Of a stretch of DNA of 51,067 nt, positions 26,379 to 35,589 are shown piece after piece. Every line of letters begins with the position of its first letter. The stretch's first letter is position 1. Source of the stretch: Bacteroidota bacterium (GTDB lineage Bacteria; Bacteroidota; Bacteroidia; Bacteroidales; WCHB1-69); NCBI GenBank assembly GCA_009786185.1, contig WQTS01000131.1:1-51067 (forward strand), written 5' to 3'. Made by a program: the position numbers and the translations under genes. A model generated the notes under the pieces. The model saw only the letters and a program-made list of their open reading frames with translations. It was not told where the DNA came from and searched no databases.

Positions 26379-28022
26379 ATGAAAACATATAAATTTTCTC
26401 CTCTATTTTTTATTATTCCTTTATTTGTTATAGGGTGGGGTATTTTTAGTCTTTATTTCTTTGCTCCGTTTTATGCCTATTCACCGGACCCAGAATATGC
26501 TTTTCTTTTGAATGGGTTAAACGTTTCGTTACTTGAGTTTAATCGAATAGCTTATACCGATAATCCGGGTATTACATTTCAGGTTTATTGCGGATTAATT
26601 ATTCGCATAACACATTTTTTTACAGGGAAGGATGTTATTGCTCAAGATGTGATCAATCGTCCCGAATATTATCTATCTGCCATAAGTTTATCATTAATTA
26701 TTTTACATGCACTATTGTGTATTCTTATTGCTTGGATTGGCAAAAAACGGGAAATTAAAACATGGCCATTGATCATCTTGCAGTCAGGGGTTTTGCTTAG
26801 TATAACGATGTTGGCTGTGTTTCACAGGATAAATTCTGAAAGATGGCTTGTTATTGTTTCGCTTCTCTTTATCATTGTTTATTTACTTTATGGTTATAAA
26901 GATCGGCGTCCTTTGAAATTTGCAATATGGAGCGGGATAGTTATGGGGATGGGGATGGCAACCAAGTTCAATTTTTTGCCCATCATACTTTTACCGTTCT
27001 TGTTAATAGATACAAACAAAAATCGGCTTGTCTATGCAGCAACCGGAGTAGCATCGTTTTTCTTTTTTCTGCTACCCATTATAAATAAATTAAAGTATTT
27101 TCTCAACTTTCTTATAGACATAACTATACATGATGGCCCTTACGGAGAAGGCGAAAAACGAATATTTAATCCTGAAAAAATGCTGGCAGGTTTTTCTCGA
27201 ATATTCAATCTCACACCGGCATTGGCGCTTCTCATTTTTGCCATTGTTGTCGCCATCATTATCGCCATAATTTATAGGAAAAAATATGGAACAAACCGGC
27301 AAATCCTGCTTTTCTCAGGCATACTTTTCATTATTTTATTACAAGTGATAATGGTTGCCAAGCAATTCAATTATTTCTACATGCTTCCTCTTATCACCAT
27401 GTATCCTTTCATTTTGTTTATTTTCCATGATTTTATTCAAAAAATCGGAGAGTATAAAAAATGGACATTATTACCTGTTATTCTATTATTTATCGTTTTT
27501 ACCGGTTCCACAACAAAACAAACTTATAAATGGCTTCAATCCGAAAAAGTAAACAGAGTAGAACGGAAAATAGAACTACAGTTTGTGGCTGATAATTTGC
27601 CGGCAAATGCTTTATGGCTTGCTGATATCTCATATAGAGCCGCACCTTATGTAGAAAACGGGTTAATTTGGGGAACTTGCTATATTTATTGGACCATTAA
27701 TTATTTCTCCGAATTAACTAAAAAGAATCCGAACATCATAACATACCATTACCCTGAAGAGGTTATTCGAGTTTGGCAAGAACCTATAATCCCTATTGAT
27801 AGCATTGTAGTAACCAAAACACCAATCCATCTTTATTCCTCAGAAGAGCGGAGAACAGCAATTATGATGGAGATGCTGGAAAAAGCAGCTCATAGAAACG
27901 ATGTCACATTAAGTATAGACACACTACATTCTAATAACAACGCAAATTCACATATTATCGTAATGCAAAACCGCAATTCTCAAAAAGAGTGGAAAACAGA
28001 AGAATTTATACCATTAAAATAA
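26379..28022 (+). CDS. GT-C/PMT-like membrane glycosyltransferase
   Basis: 547 residues. About ten transmembrane segments are followed by a ~150-residue C-terminal soluble domain. The first outer loop has SPDPEYAFLLNGLN, an acidic motif like the catalytic Asp/Glu loop of GT39/ArnT-type enzymes, and YTDNPGITFQVY after it. The C-terminal part (from LQFVADNLPANAL) is typical of PMT-like proteins of Bacteroidota. The sugar and acceptor are unknown. It is followed after nine bases by a second membrane protein of the same general type. Confidence 0.7.
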   Translation: MKTYKFSPLFFIIPLFVIGWGIFSLYFFAPFYAYSPDPEYAFLLNGLNVSLLEFNRIAYTDNPGITFQVYCGLIIRITHFFTGKDVIAQDVINRPEYYLSAISLSLIILHALLCILIAWIGKKREIKTWPLIILQSGVLLSITMLAVFHRINSERWLVIVSLLFIIVYLLYGYKDRRPLKFAIWSGIVMGMGMATKFNFLPIILLPFLLIDTNKNRLVYAATGVASFFFFLLPIINKLKYFLNFLIDITIHDGPYGEGEKRIFNPEKMLAGFSRIFNLTPALALLIFAIVVAIIIAIIYRKKYGTNRQILLFSGILFIILLQVIMVAKQFNYFYMLPLITMYPFILFIFHDFIQKIGEYKKWTLLPVILLFIVFTGSTTKQTYKWLQSEKVNRVERKIELQFVADNLPANALWLADISYRAAPYVENGLIWGTCYIYWTINYFSELTKKNPNIITYHYPEEVIRVWQEPIIPIDSIVVTKTPIHLYSSEERRTAIMMEMLEKAAHRNDVTLSIDTLHSNNNANSHIIVMQNRNSQKEWKTEEFIPLK

Positions 28023-28031
28023 CATATATTT

Positions 28032-29423
28032 ATGAAAAGAAACCTATTTAGTTTGCTTGCAATCCTGGTTTTTGTAATTGTCTGTATTGTGCTTAATAGT
28101 AAGCTCAAGGTATTTTCCAAGCCTGAAAATGTAATTCAACATGATATTTATTGGTATTATCAATATTTACCTGCAACTTTCATTCATAAGGATATTACTT
28201 TAAAATTTGTTGATACAAGCTCCTGCGATATGGTGTGGCATCTTTATTTGCGTTATTCATTACCTAATGGAAATCACGTAATGAAAATGAGTATGGGAAA
28301 TGCCATGATGTATGCCCCTGCATTTTTTATTGCAGATGCTTTGGCAAAACCTCTCGGTTATGAAAGATCCGGCTATAGCAAGCCCTATACTGTTGCAATA
28401 GCGCTCATTTCTCTTCTCTACGTAGTTTTAGGATTTTTTGTTTTGAGAAAATTGCTATTGTTTTATTTCTCCGATGCCGTAACTGCCATATCCATTTTTA
28501 TTGTTGGATTATGTACTAATTTGCTCTTTTATACTACCGTAGAAGCAGCTATGACACACGCTTTTAGTTTTTTTCTATTTGCTTGTTTTATCTACTTAAC
28601 CAAAGTGTGGTTTGATAGCCCCAAATGGAAATACAGCATATCATTAGGAATTGTATTTGGATTAATTTCGTTGATTAGACCTACCAATGCTTTGATTGTT
28701 TTAGTGTTCTTGTTATATGGAATTAAAGAGAAAAACGATATCAAAAGGCAATTTTTTATATTCATCAAACAGTATAAACAAATACTGGTTATTGCCCTGT
28801 TTTCACTTATCGTGTGGATGCCTCAGTTAATTTATTGGAAATATATAACAGGGAGTTGGTTGTTTTGGTCTTATACGGACAATGAAGGATTCTTTTTTAG
28901 CAACCCACACATCATACAATTTCTGTTCGGTTTTAGAAAAGGATGGCTCATTTATACGCCCGTTATGATTTTTTCAATATTGGGATTCTACTTCGTTTGG
29001 AAACATTATAGAGAATATTTCTTTTCGATTTTGCTTTTCTTATTAATTAACATATATGTACTGTCGAGCTGGTGGTGCTGGTGGTTTGGCGGCAGTTTCG
29101 GAATGAGAGCATTAGTAGAATCTTATGCATTATTAATTATTCCATTAGCTGCATTTCTTAAAGCATTATCAAAATTTAAATTGTACATAAAAATACCTGT
29201 AATTATACTCATTGTATTGTTTTCATGTTTGTCCATATTTAATTTCGTAAAATTTAGGCATGATACTATACACTATGCTTCTATGACTAGAGAAGCATAT
29301 TTTAAATACTTCTTTTCCCTACAACCCGATGACGGATATTGGATTCTATTAGACAACGTGGATTATGAATTAGCTCGAAAAGGAATTTATAAGTCCTTAG
29401 AAAAATCTTCTCAACCTCACTAA
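28032..29423 (+). CDS. Membrane glycosyltransferase-like protein (Bacteroidota GT-C type)
   Basis: 463 residues, about ten to eleven transmembrane segments. The first loop has HDIYWYYQYLPATFI, an Asp-containing loop in the place of the GT-C catalytic acid. Near residue 350 the striking tryptophan-rich word SSWWCWWFGGSFGMRA occurs, which I recognise from Bacteroidota GT-C-like membrane proteins. It ends two bases before a convergent gene, so little space is left for a terminator. Confidence 0.7.
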   Translation: MKRNLFSLLAILVFVIVCIVLNSKLKVFSKPENVIQHDIYWYYQYLPATFIHKDITLKFVDTSSCDMVWHLYLRYSLPNGNHVMKMSMGNAMMYAPAFFIADALAKPLGYERSGYSKPYTVAIALISLLYVVLGFFVLRKLLLFYFSDAVTAISIFIVGLCTNLLFYTTVEAAMTHAFSFFLFACFIYLTKVWFDSPKWKYSISLGIVFGLISLIRPTNALIVLVFLLYGIKEKNDIKRQFFIFIKQYKQILVIALFSLIVWMPQLIYWKYITGSWLFWSYTDNEGFFFSNPHIIQFLFGFRKGWLIYTPVMIFSILGFYFVWKHYREYFFSILLFLLINIYVLSSWWCWWFGGSFGMRALVESYALLIIPLAAFLKALSKFKLYIKIPVIILIVLFSCLSIFNFVKFRHDTIHYASMTREAYFKYFFSLQPDDGYWILLDNVDYELARKGIYKSLEKSSQPH

Positions 29424-29425
29424 AT

Positions 29426-30586
29426 TCAATTAGTTTCACTTTTTTTAATATCCTGTTGTTTATTAAAAAAAGTATACATTTCCTCAATAAATCCCCATCC
29501 GAAATTTGGCAAAGTAGCATCTGTACCCATAAGGATAATGACGTCATTTTTTAAAATTTCTTCATGATAGTTTATTTCACGAGTGGTAAGCCAATTGTAA
29601 TTACAATTAGGAAAAATATCTGTGTTATAAAACCAAAACTGATGGTTCGTAAACAAACTGTCTAATCCTATTTCAAACATACCTCCATAAAAGCTGTCGG
29701 CAATAGTTAAAACAGCCGGTTTTGTTTTCCCGGCACTCGACTCAAATTTAAGGTCGGGATATGCCATAAGGAAAGATCTCGGTGGAAAAAGCAAATTCAT
29801 AGCCTTAGAAATGTCATTATCGGGATAACGCGGCTTAGCCATATTCACTTTATCCCAATATATATGGGGCATTTCAATATTGCGAGCTTTTTCAATATAA
29901 TTCACTAAAGAGTCTATAACGAGGCACATGCTGTAATGGCTCCAATGAATTCCGTATTGTGGATAGAGCGGATATGGAGTATGAGCCTTGAGATCAATAA
30001 AATACTGATGAAAGTCAATATGTTTAACTCCAAATTCAGCCATATACTGTCGATAAACTTCAAGATTGGTTGTTCCACTCCAGTCATAAAAATTATCGGG
30101 AATATACTCCGGGTAAAACGAGCCTTTACCCACAGCCAAAACAACAATTAACTCCTTCCCTAAATTATTGAATGAATCTTGAACAAATTTAAGTTTGTGC
30201 ATTCGGGTTGCAATACTGTCATATCCAATAAAATCAGTACCATAAATAGCACTAATATAGTTAAATTCATACAGATAATTGTCTTTTCCAACTGTTACCC
30301 ATGCTGTTTTTACTTTATTAAACAAACTAAAACGAAACTGATGATTTAATCGAACAAAAAAACTCCTAAAGCCAAAGTGATCATTCAAATATTTATCTTG
30401 TTCTTTTTGATAAGATGCTGAAAACCAATCTTTCAAAGAAAATTTAATTTTTGTTGCATCTAAATAATAACCGTCTAAAGGTTTTATTTTTATCCATTTG
30501 AATTGATACTGTGTAAATTGCAATACAAACAGAGAGACTAAAATAATCAAAAGTGTAACAAGCGTTCGGTTTTTTTTATTTTGCAT
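29426..30586 (-). CDS. AlgX/DHHW-like SGNH-fold protein, polysaccharide O-acetylation partner
   Basis: 386 residues with one N-terminal membrane anchor. The fold resembles ALGX/AlgJ-type SGNH domains: NDHFGFRSFFVRLNH, VGKDNYLYEF, YGIHWSHYSMC (place of the DxHW motif) and IADSFYGGMF (GDSF-type serine block, with Ala for Gly). These periplasmic proteins receive acetyl groups brought across by an MBOAT protein and pass them to a polysaccharide. It lies three bases after the MBOAT gene, as expected for a pair. The substrate glycan is unknown. Confidence 0.78.
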   Translation of the reverse strand: MQNKKNRTLVTLLIILVSLFVLQFTQYQFKWIKIKPLDGYYLDATKIKFSLKDWFSASYQKEQDKYLNDHFGFRSFFVRLNHQFRFSLFNKVKTAWVTVGKDNYLYEFNYISAIYGTDFIGYDSIATRMHKLKFVQDSFNNLGKELIVVLAVGKGSFYPEYIPDNFYDWSGTTNLEVYRQYMAEFGVKHIDFHQYFIDLKAHTPYPLYPQYGIHWSHYSMCLVIDSLVNYIEKARNIEMPHIYWDKVNMAKPRYPDNDISKAMNLLFPPRSFLMAYPDLKFESSAGKTKPAVLTIADSFYGGMFEIGLDSLFTNHQFWFYNTDIFPNCNYNWLTTREINYHEEILKNDVIILMGTDATLPNFGWGFIEEMYTFFNKQQDIKKSETN

Positions 30587-30589
30587 AGC

Positions 30590-32020
30590 TTAAAATCTAA
30601 AGTAAATAAAAGGGTTAAATCCTAAAGCTGCAATGGAGCTGATAGAAAGGATGAGTAAAACGAGCGCCAAAATAAAAACCGTTATGTGCCTTTTGTTGGT
30701 GTAACTATCGAAGAAAATGGCGTTTTGCCACTTTAATCCAAATTTCAAACAGGTGATGAATGCAAAAAATATTGCCACGATTAAATAAAAATAAAATTCA
30801 GAATCTATTAAATCTGAGGTCATTCCTCTTTCAAAAACAAATAGTCTTTTGAGATAAAGAAAAGCATCTTTTATGTGTTCTACTCTGAAGAACACCCAGC
30901 CAATCATCACAAAAAAGAATGTGATAAGCATGCTGGGCAATCTACCTATTTTTTCATAAACTTTTAATAAAAAACCTCTTTCCAACACTAAAAAGAGTCC
31001 GTGGTAGGCACCCCACAGTATAAAGCCCCACGAAGCGCCGTGCCACAAGCCGGAAGCCAAAAATACCAACCACAAATTAAAATAGAGCCTTCCTTTTGTT
31101 TTTACACGATTTCCACCCAGCGGAATATAGAGGTAATTTTTCATCCATGCGCCAAGCGTGATATGCCAGCGTCGCCAAAATTCGGTAATACTTTGTGAAA
31201 CATAAGGATTATTGAAATTTTCAGGAAATCTAAAACCTATCATTTTGGCAATCCCTATCGCCATATCCGAATAGCCCGAAAAATCGAAATAAATTTGAAA
31301 AGTATAAGCTAAAATGCCCAGCCACGCCGTATACGTTCCCAAGCCGGCGTAATTCATAGCAAAAATTTCATCGGCATACAAACCCATTTGGTTGGCAATG
31401 AGCACCTTCTTTGCAAGTCCTATCGCAAAGCGATAAAAACCGATGAGGATGTTGTCTATCGTTTCATATTGCGAACGATCGTCAATCTGGTCGGCTAAAT
31501 CATGATAGCGAACAATTGGGCCTGCTATTAGCTTGGGGAACAAGATAATATAGAGTTGATAACTCCAGAAATTATCTAACGGCTTATGCACTTTCCGGTA
31601 AACATCCACCACGTATGTAATCGTTTCAAATGTATAAAACGAAATTCCGATAGGTAATACCAACTTTGTCCAATGGATATGTTGCTCGCTCCCCAGTAAC
31701 GACAAAACGGCATTTACATTTTCAATGAAGAAGTTAGAGTATTTGAAATAGCAAAGCAGCCCCAAATTTATAGAAACCGAAAATGCAAGCATCAGCCTGC
31801 GATGGAGTGGTTTTTTCATTTGCGACATCCATCTTACCAAATGGAAATCGAGGAAAGTGGTTCCCAAAATCACAAAAATAAATTTAGGAGCTCCCCAACT
31901 GTAAAAAACGATGCTTCCTAATAGTATAACAATGTTCTTTAGCTTTTTCGGAACTGCATAATAAGCAAGTATAAATGCCGGTAGGAAAAAAAGTACGAAG
32001 AGAATACTACTAAAAACCAT
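30590..32020 (-). CDS. MBOAT family O-acyltransferase (AlgI-like)
   Basis: 476 residues, about eleven membrane segments. Clear AlgI/DltB signature: LPIGISFYTFETITYVVDVY, LIAGPIVRY, FDFSGYSDMAIG, EFWRRWHITLGAWMKNYLYIPLGGNR, and the catalytic His in ASGLWHGASWGF. Moves acetyl groups across the inner membrane for O-acetylation of an exported polysaccharide. Four bases separate it from the upstream glycosidase lipoprotein and three from the AlgX-like gene, so the three are one operon. Confidence 0.93.
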   Translation of the reverse strand: MVFSSILFVLFFLPAFILAYYAVPKKLKNIVILLGSIVFYSWGAPKFIFVILGTTFLDFHLVRWMSQMKKPLHRRLMLAFSVSINLGLLCYFKYSNFFIENVNAVLSLLGSEQHIHWTKLVLPIGISFYTFETITYVVDVYRKVHKPLDNFWSYQLYIILFPKLIAGPIVRYHDLADQIDDRSQYETIDNILIGFYRFAIGLAKKVLIANQMGLYADEIFAMNYAGLGTYTAWLGILAYTFQIYFDFSGYSDMAIGIAKMIGFRFPENFNNPYVSQSITEFWRRWHITLGAWMKNYLYIPLGGNRVKTKGRLYFNLWLVFLASGLWHGASWGFILWGAYHGLFLVLERGFLLKVYEKIGRLPSMLITFFFVMIGWVFFRVEHIKDAFLYLKRLFVFERGMTSDLIDSEFYFYLIVAIFFAFITCLKFGLKWQNAIFFDSYTNKRHITVFILALVLLILSISSIAALGFNPFIYFRF

Positions 32021-32024
32021 AATA

Positions 32025-33605
32025 TCAATAATCTATTCGTCTTAGTTTTATTGTTCCTATATTCGCCTCAAATTTCGCCTGATTAAATTTTGAAGGTTCG
32101 AAATCGAAAACAGAATGGGTATTCTCTTTTAAAAACGATTTATAGCAGATGCTGTGATATTCCAATTCTTTATTTGGCAGATTATTTATATCAAAATTTT
32201 CGCCTGCTATTTTATTATATTTCAACGTCTTATTTAAAAGTACTGTAGAAAAACCAGGTGCTGAGATCGTAAAACGAACAAACTCATAATTACTATACAA
32301 AGTAAAATTCCCATTTTCATCAGAGTAGGTATTCCAGGCAATGTGCCACCATTCTGTCCAGCCGCGTATTACAGCGCCTTCAATTGGTTTTTTCGTTTTT
32401 TGGTCTATTACTTTTCCTTTTATTACAAAATTATTGTACCCCAGATTGTTATAATAGTTTACCGGTTTTTCTTTTATGTTTTTTGATTGATATTGCGAAA
32501 TCTTTTTTATCTCTTCAGCAACAGGTTTTACAGTTCCAATGATGGTATAATTTCCGTCTGCCGTAGTGGTAGTACCTTTGTTATTTAATATTCCTGTGTA
32601 AGCTCCTTCAAAGGTATGCCCAACTAATGCCAAATCTTCTTGAAAATCCCACCAGCCAAAGCCGGCAATTCCGCAATCTATGGCATATTCGCTTATCTCT
32701 TTGGCAAAATTCGCCTGATGAGAATAGGGAACAGAGTCTCCATCAGCGGGCAAAGCTATTTCGCCAATCATCAATGGCTTATCGATATATTTGCTGTACC
32801 AGTAAAGTTCGCTTTTTACTCTTAACGGATGATAAGTATGAATACAAACAAAATCAACAGGCGACATGGACGGATCCCATGAAAACACCTCAATTGGCTC
32901 TGCGAACCCTATTGTAAACAACTGGTTTGGCGCATATTGATCCATCATTGCCTTCCATCTTAATTGAAGATTTCTTGCAGATTCTTTACTCCTTTTTGGC
33001 TCAGGATCGAAATATAAGGGTTCGTTCAAAAAATCGTAGGCAAAAATCGTAGGATTTTCATTAAATCTTTCCAAAACTTTTATTGCAAAATCTTCTAACG
33101 GTTTATTAAATGGAGCTTTAAATAAAAACATTACTCTTAAATCTTTTTCTGTGGCAATGTTAATAAAATCTTCAAATCCGGCAAGTATTTTCTCGTAGTC
33201 GTTGTCAATAGAAAAATCGGAATAGTAATATTTTCCGTCGCTTTCGTGTCCTCTGTCAAATGTTACTCGTATCGAATTGAATCCCATTTCTTTAATCAAT
33301 TGAAAGTGTCCTCTCAGTTGCTCTTCTGTTTCTTCCTTGGTGTGATATTCAAATTCGCCAACTTTTTCGTAGTTGATATATGGAGAGACCACTAAATTGT
33401 TGTCAAGATTTCTGAAAGAAACACAGTAATTTAACATTATTGGATAAAACTTCTCGTTTCTCAGCTTAAAATAGTTGCCCTTTAAATAAATAAAATCAGT
33501 ATTCGATAAATCGGCTTTTTCTCTATTAAAGGAGGTTGTGTTATGGCAAGAGAAAGCTAAAGCAACACATAAAATAAGTAAAAGTTTAAAAATATTTTTC
33601 AGCAT
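32025..33605 (-). CDS. Glycoside hydrolase (clan A, GH5-like) lipoprotein with carboxypeptidase-regulatory-like domain
   Basis: 526 residues with lipobox FSC (Cys20). A TIM-barrel glycosidase has acid/base Glu195 (YDFLNEP) and nucleophile Glu282 (LMIGEIALP), with FNSIRVTFD early and FGWWDFQ late in the barrel as in GH5-type enzymes. Residues ~393-465 form a CarboxypepD_reg-like beta domain (IKGKVIDQKTKKPIEGAVI). It is the first gene of the operon with MBOAT and AlgX-like partners and has its own promoter. This suggests a glycanase that acts on the polymer being acetylated, but specificity (glucan, mannan or other) cannot be read. Confidence 0.8.
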   Translation of the reverse strand: MLKNIFKLLLILCVALAFSCHNTTSFNREKADLSNTDFIYLKGNYFKLRNEKFYPIMLNYCVSFRNLDNNLVVSPYINYEKVGEFEYHTKEETEEQLRGHFQLIKEMGFNSIRVTFDRGHESDGKYYYSDFSIDNDYEKILAGFEDFINIATEKDLRVMFLFKAPFNKPLEDFAIKVLERFNENPTIFAYDFLNEPLYFDPEPKRSKESARNLQLRWKAMMDQYAPNQLFTIGFAEPIEVFSWDPSMSPVDFVCIHTYHPLRVKSELYWYSKYIDKPLMIGEIALPADGDSVPYSHQANFAKEISEYAIDCGIAGFGWWDFQEDLALVGHTFEGAYTGILNNKGTTTTADGNYTIIGTVKPVAEEIKKISQYQSKNIKEKPVNYYNNLGYNNFVIKGKVIDQKTKKPIEGAVIRGWTEWWHIAWNTYSDENGNFTLYSNYEFVRFTISAPGFSTVLLNKTLKYNKIAGENFDINNLPNKELEYHSICYKSFLKENTHSVFDFEPSKFNQAKFEANIGTIKLRRIDY

Positions 33606-33656
33606 AAAATGTTAGTTATTTTTTGATACTGTTCGTTAATAACGAATTTTTAGGGG

Positions 33657-33664
33657 CAAAAATA
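33657..33664 (-). promoter_or_regulatory. -7 box TATTTTTG for the glycosidase-MBOAT-AlgX-like operon
   Basis: Perfect TAnnTTTG match 52 bases upstream of ATG 33605. Confidence 0.55.
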
Positions 33665-33753
33665 CATTTTTTCATCTTTTTTAATGAGAATATGTCGAAT
33701 TACAATATTTGTCAAAAAAAAATGTTATCTAAACCGAATAATAAATAATAAAA

Positions 33754-34290
33754 ATGAAAACTCAAAAGAAAAATCTTGTTTTGTTGCTTATAATAACGAT
33801 AGCGTTCATGTTATCGTGTGGTAATGCCAATAATAATACGGATAATGCAGCCCTTGAAGAACCCAAAACCGACCATTATGCCCTATTAAAAGATTCGGGT
33901 AGACCGGAAAGAATAGCCGAAGATCTTTCAGGAAGAGTTATCCTACTCTCGGAACAGGATTTTATTGAACGCATAACAGCTATTGATAATCCGAAAGGGT
34001 TTCAGTATTTAGGCCAAACTCCTTGCGTTGTTGATCTTTATGCAAGTTGGTGCAAACCTTGCGGCTTATTATCCGAGAATTTGAGAACACTAGCTCCGGA
34101 ATACCAAGGAAAAGTAATTTTTTATAAACTTGATATAGACAAAGCGCGCGAGGTCGCCTATATGTTTAATGTGCAAAGCATTCCGATGCTTTTGTATTTT
34201 AAGCCGCACGGAAAAATATCCTCCACTGTAGGTTACTTAAACAAAGATGAGTTAAGAAAAGCAATTGATGAATATTTATTAAACCCGTAG
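33754..34290 (+). CDS. Thioredoxin-domain lipoprotein
   Basis: 178 residues. Signal peptide with lipobox MLSC (Cys22), a low-complexity linker rich in Asn, then a thioredoxin fold from about residue 65 with active site WCKPC (99-103) and cis-Pro in QSIPMLLYF. Likely a periplasmic, membrane-anchored thiol-disulfide oxidoreductase. It ends six bases before the next gene. The partner is unknown; nearby cysteine-rich secreted proteins (35590) could be clients. Confidence 0.88.
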   Translation: MKTQKKNLVLLLIITIAFMLSCGNANNNTDNAALEEPKTDHYALLKDSGRPERIAEDLSGRVILLSEQDFIERITAIDNPKGFQYLGQTPCVVDLYASWCKPCGLLSENLRTLAPEYQGKVIFYKLDIDKAREVAYMFNVQSIPMLLYFKPHGKISSTVGYLNKDELRKAIDEYLLNP

Positions 34291-34296
34291 TTCTCT

Positions 34297-35535
34297 TTGA
34301 AACGAAACAAGTATTTTCTCATTTGCTTTCTTTTTTGCTATCAGTTTTTATTTGCTCAAAAATTTGATTGTGAAAAAATTGCATTATTTTTAAATGAAAA
34401 AGAAGCTCAAATTCAACATTTGAATCTTCACGATCCGGATTATATTCCGCTTCATTATTTAATAGCGCAAGATATCATTAAAGAATTGAAGCAATTTAGA
34501 GATGAAACGCTCCCTTATTTTACACCATGCCCAACCCTTACATTTAATGAGATTATTGATAAGTATGATGCACTTAAAAACAGTGTTCAGCTCAAATATG
34601 ATTCATTAAGCCTGTTAAACAAGAATGTGTATCTCATTTTCTATGAAAAAGCGCTTGTTGAGTATCAATTTAAAAATGAAGTAGATGGCGAATATTTTTT
34701 ACAACGCTCTTTGCAATACAATGCTACTTTTCCAAATGCTGTTTTGTTAAAATTAAACAAGTTGCTTGACAAAAACTATTTTGGAGCCAGCTTGTCGTTA
34801 TTAAATACGCTTTACTACGAAACAGAAATGGATCGTGAGCAAGAGATACAAGCGATAGAATTTACGGACAAATTTTACGACAAATTGTACAAAACAGGCG
34901 ATTCTTTGATAAAAGCGGAGCACGCCGCCGAAGCATTAGAACTGTTTGAAATTTTAGAAGCTTTTTGCCTCAACTTACCCTCTTCTTATTGTAATGATGA
35001 TTATTATCATGGCCTTTTACGTTCAAAATCGGGTATTTACGAATCCTATTTAACCATTGCTCAAACAGCTGAAAAGCGCGGAAATCCGAAAATTGCAGCG
35101 CTTTTTTACCAATATGCGCAAGAATATTTGAAATCCAACCCTTACTTACAAGAGTATGAAGCTATTGATGAAATAGTTACAAAACACGTAGAGTTAAAAG
35201 AAAAATATGTAGAATTAGAGAAGAATGTTGTAATAAATGTAGAAAACGTTATAGCAGAAAAAAAGGCTACAATAAACATAGAGAATATTACAATAGATGT
35301 AAAAAACGTTGTAATAAATACAGAAAATGCCGAACCGAAATTATCGCCGAAAGAGATGAAAGCAAAATACGATAAATTAGTATTTCAGGCGCTCATGTTA
35401 TCTATAAAAGAAGAATTTCCAGCATCTTATAATATGTTTTTAGAAGCAAAAAAACTTGAAGATTGCCGTTGTTTTGAAGCAGATTATCGTGTAGATTTAA
35501 TGCTTCGCGAATTATCAAAATTCGAATTAAAATAA
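34297..35535 (+). CDS. Secreted protein of unknown function with internal 7-residue repeats
   Basis: 412 residues. The only possible start is TTG at 34297, because an in-frame stop lies three codons upstream and no ATG occurs early. A signal peptide (LFCYQFLFAQ) follows. The body is helical and TPR-like (EYFLQRSLQYNATFP, AEALELFEILEAF, AALFYQYAQEYLKSNPYL). Residues ~310-346 contain tandem 7-residue units such as VINVENV, TINIENI, TIDVKNV and VINTENA. No catalytic motif or family recognised. It probably shares a transcript with the thioredoxin gene. Confidence 0.65.
   Translation: MKRNKYFLICFLFCYQFLFAQKFDCEKIALFLNEKEAQIQHLNLHDPDYIPLHYLIAQDIIKELKQFRDETLPYFTPCPTLTFNEIIDKYDALKNSVQLKYDSLSLLNKNVYLIFYEKALVEYQFKNEVDGEYFLQRSLQYNATFPNAVLLKLNKLLDKNYFGASLSLLNTLYYETEMDREQEIQAIEFTDKFYDKLYKTGDSLIKAEHAAEALELFEILEAFCLNLPSSYCNDDYYHGLLRSKSGIYESYLTIAQTAEKRGNPKIAALFYQYAQEYLKSNPYLQEYEAIDEIVTKHVELKEKYVELEKNVVINVENVIAEKKATINIENITIDVKNVVINTENAEPKLSPKEMKAKYDKLVFQALMLSIKEEFPASYNMFLEAKKLEDCRCFEADYRVDLMLRELSKFELK
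35226..35334. repeat. 21-bp coding repeats in the 34297 gene
   Basis: Four degenerate units encode [VT]I[ND][VIT][EK]N[VIA]. They are interrupted once by a six-residue spacer (IAEKKA). Unit number could vary between strains. Confidence 0.55.
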
Positions 35536-35543
35536 TATTTTTG
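35536..35543 (+). promoter_or_regulatory. -7 box TATTTTTG for the HMA-like gene
   Basis: Perfect TAnnTTTG match directly after the preceding stop codon and 47 bases before ATG 35590. Confidence 0.5.
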
Positions 35544-35589
35544 TCCACTCGTTTAATTAATCATTCACATAAAAATCAAATCAAACATT

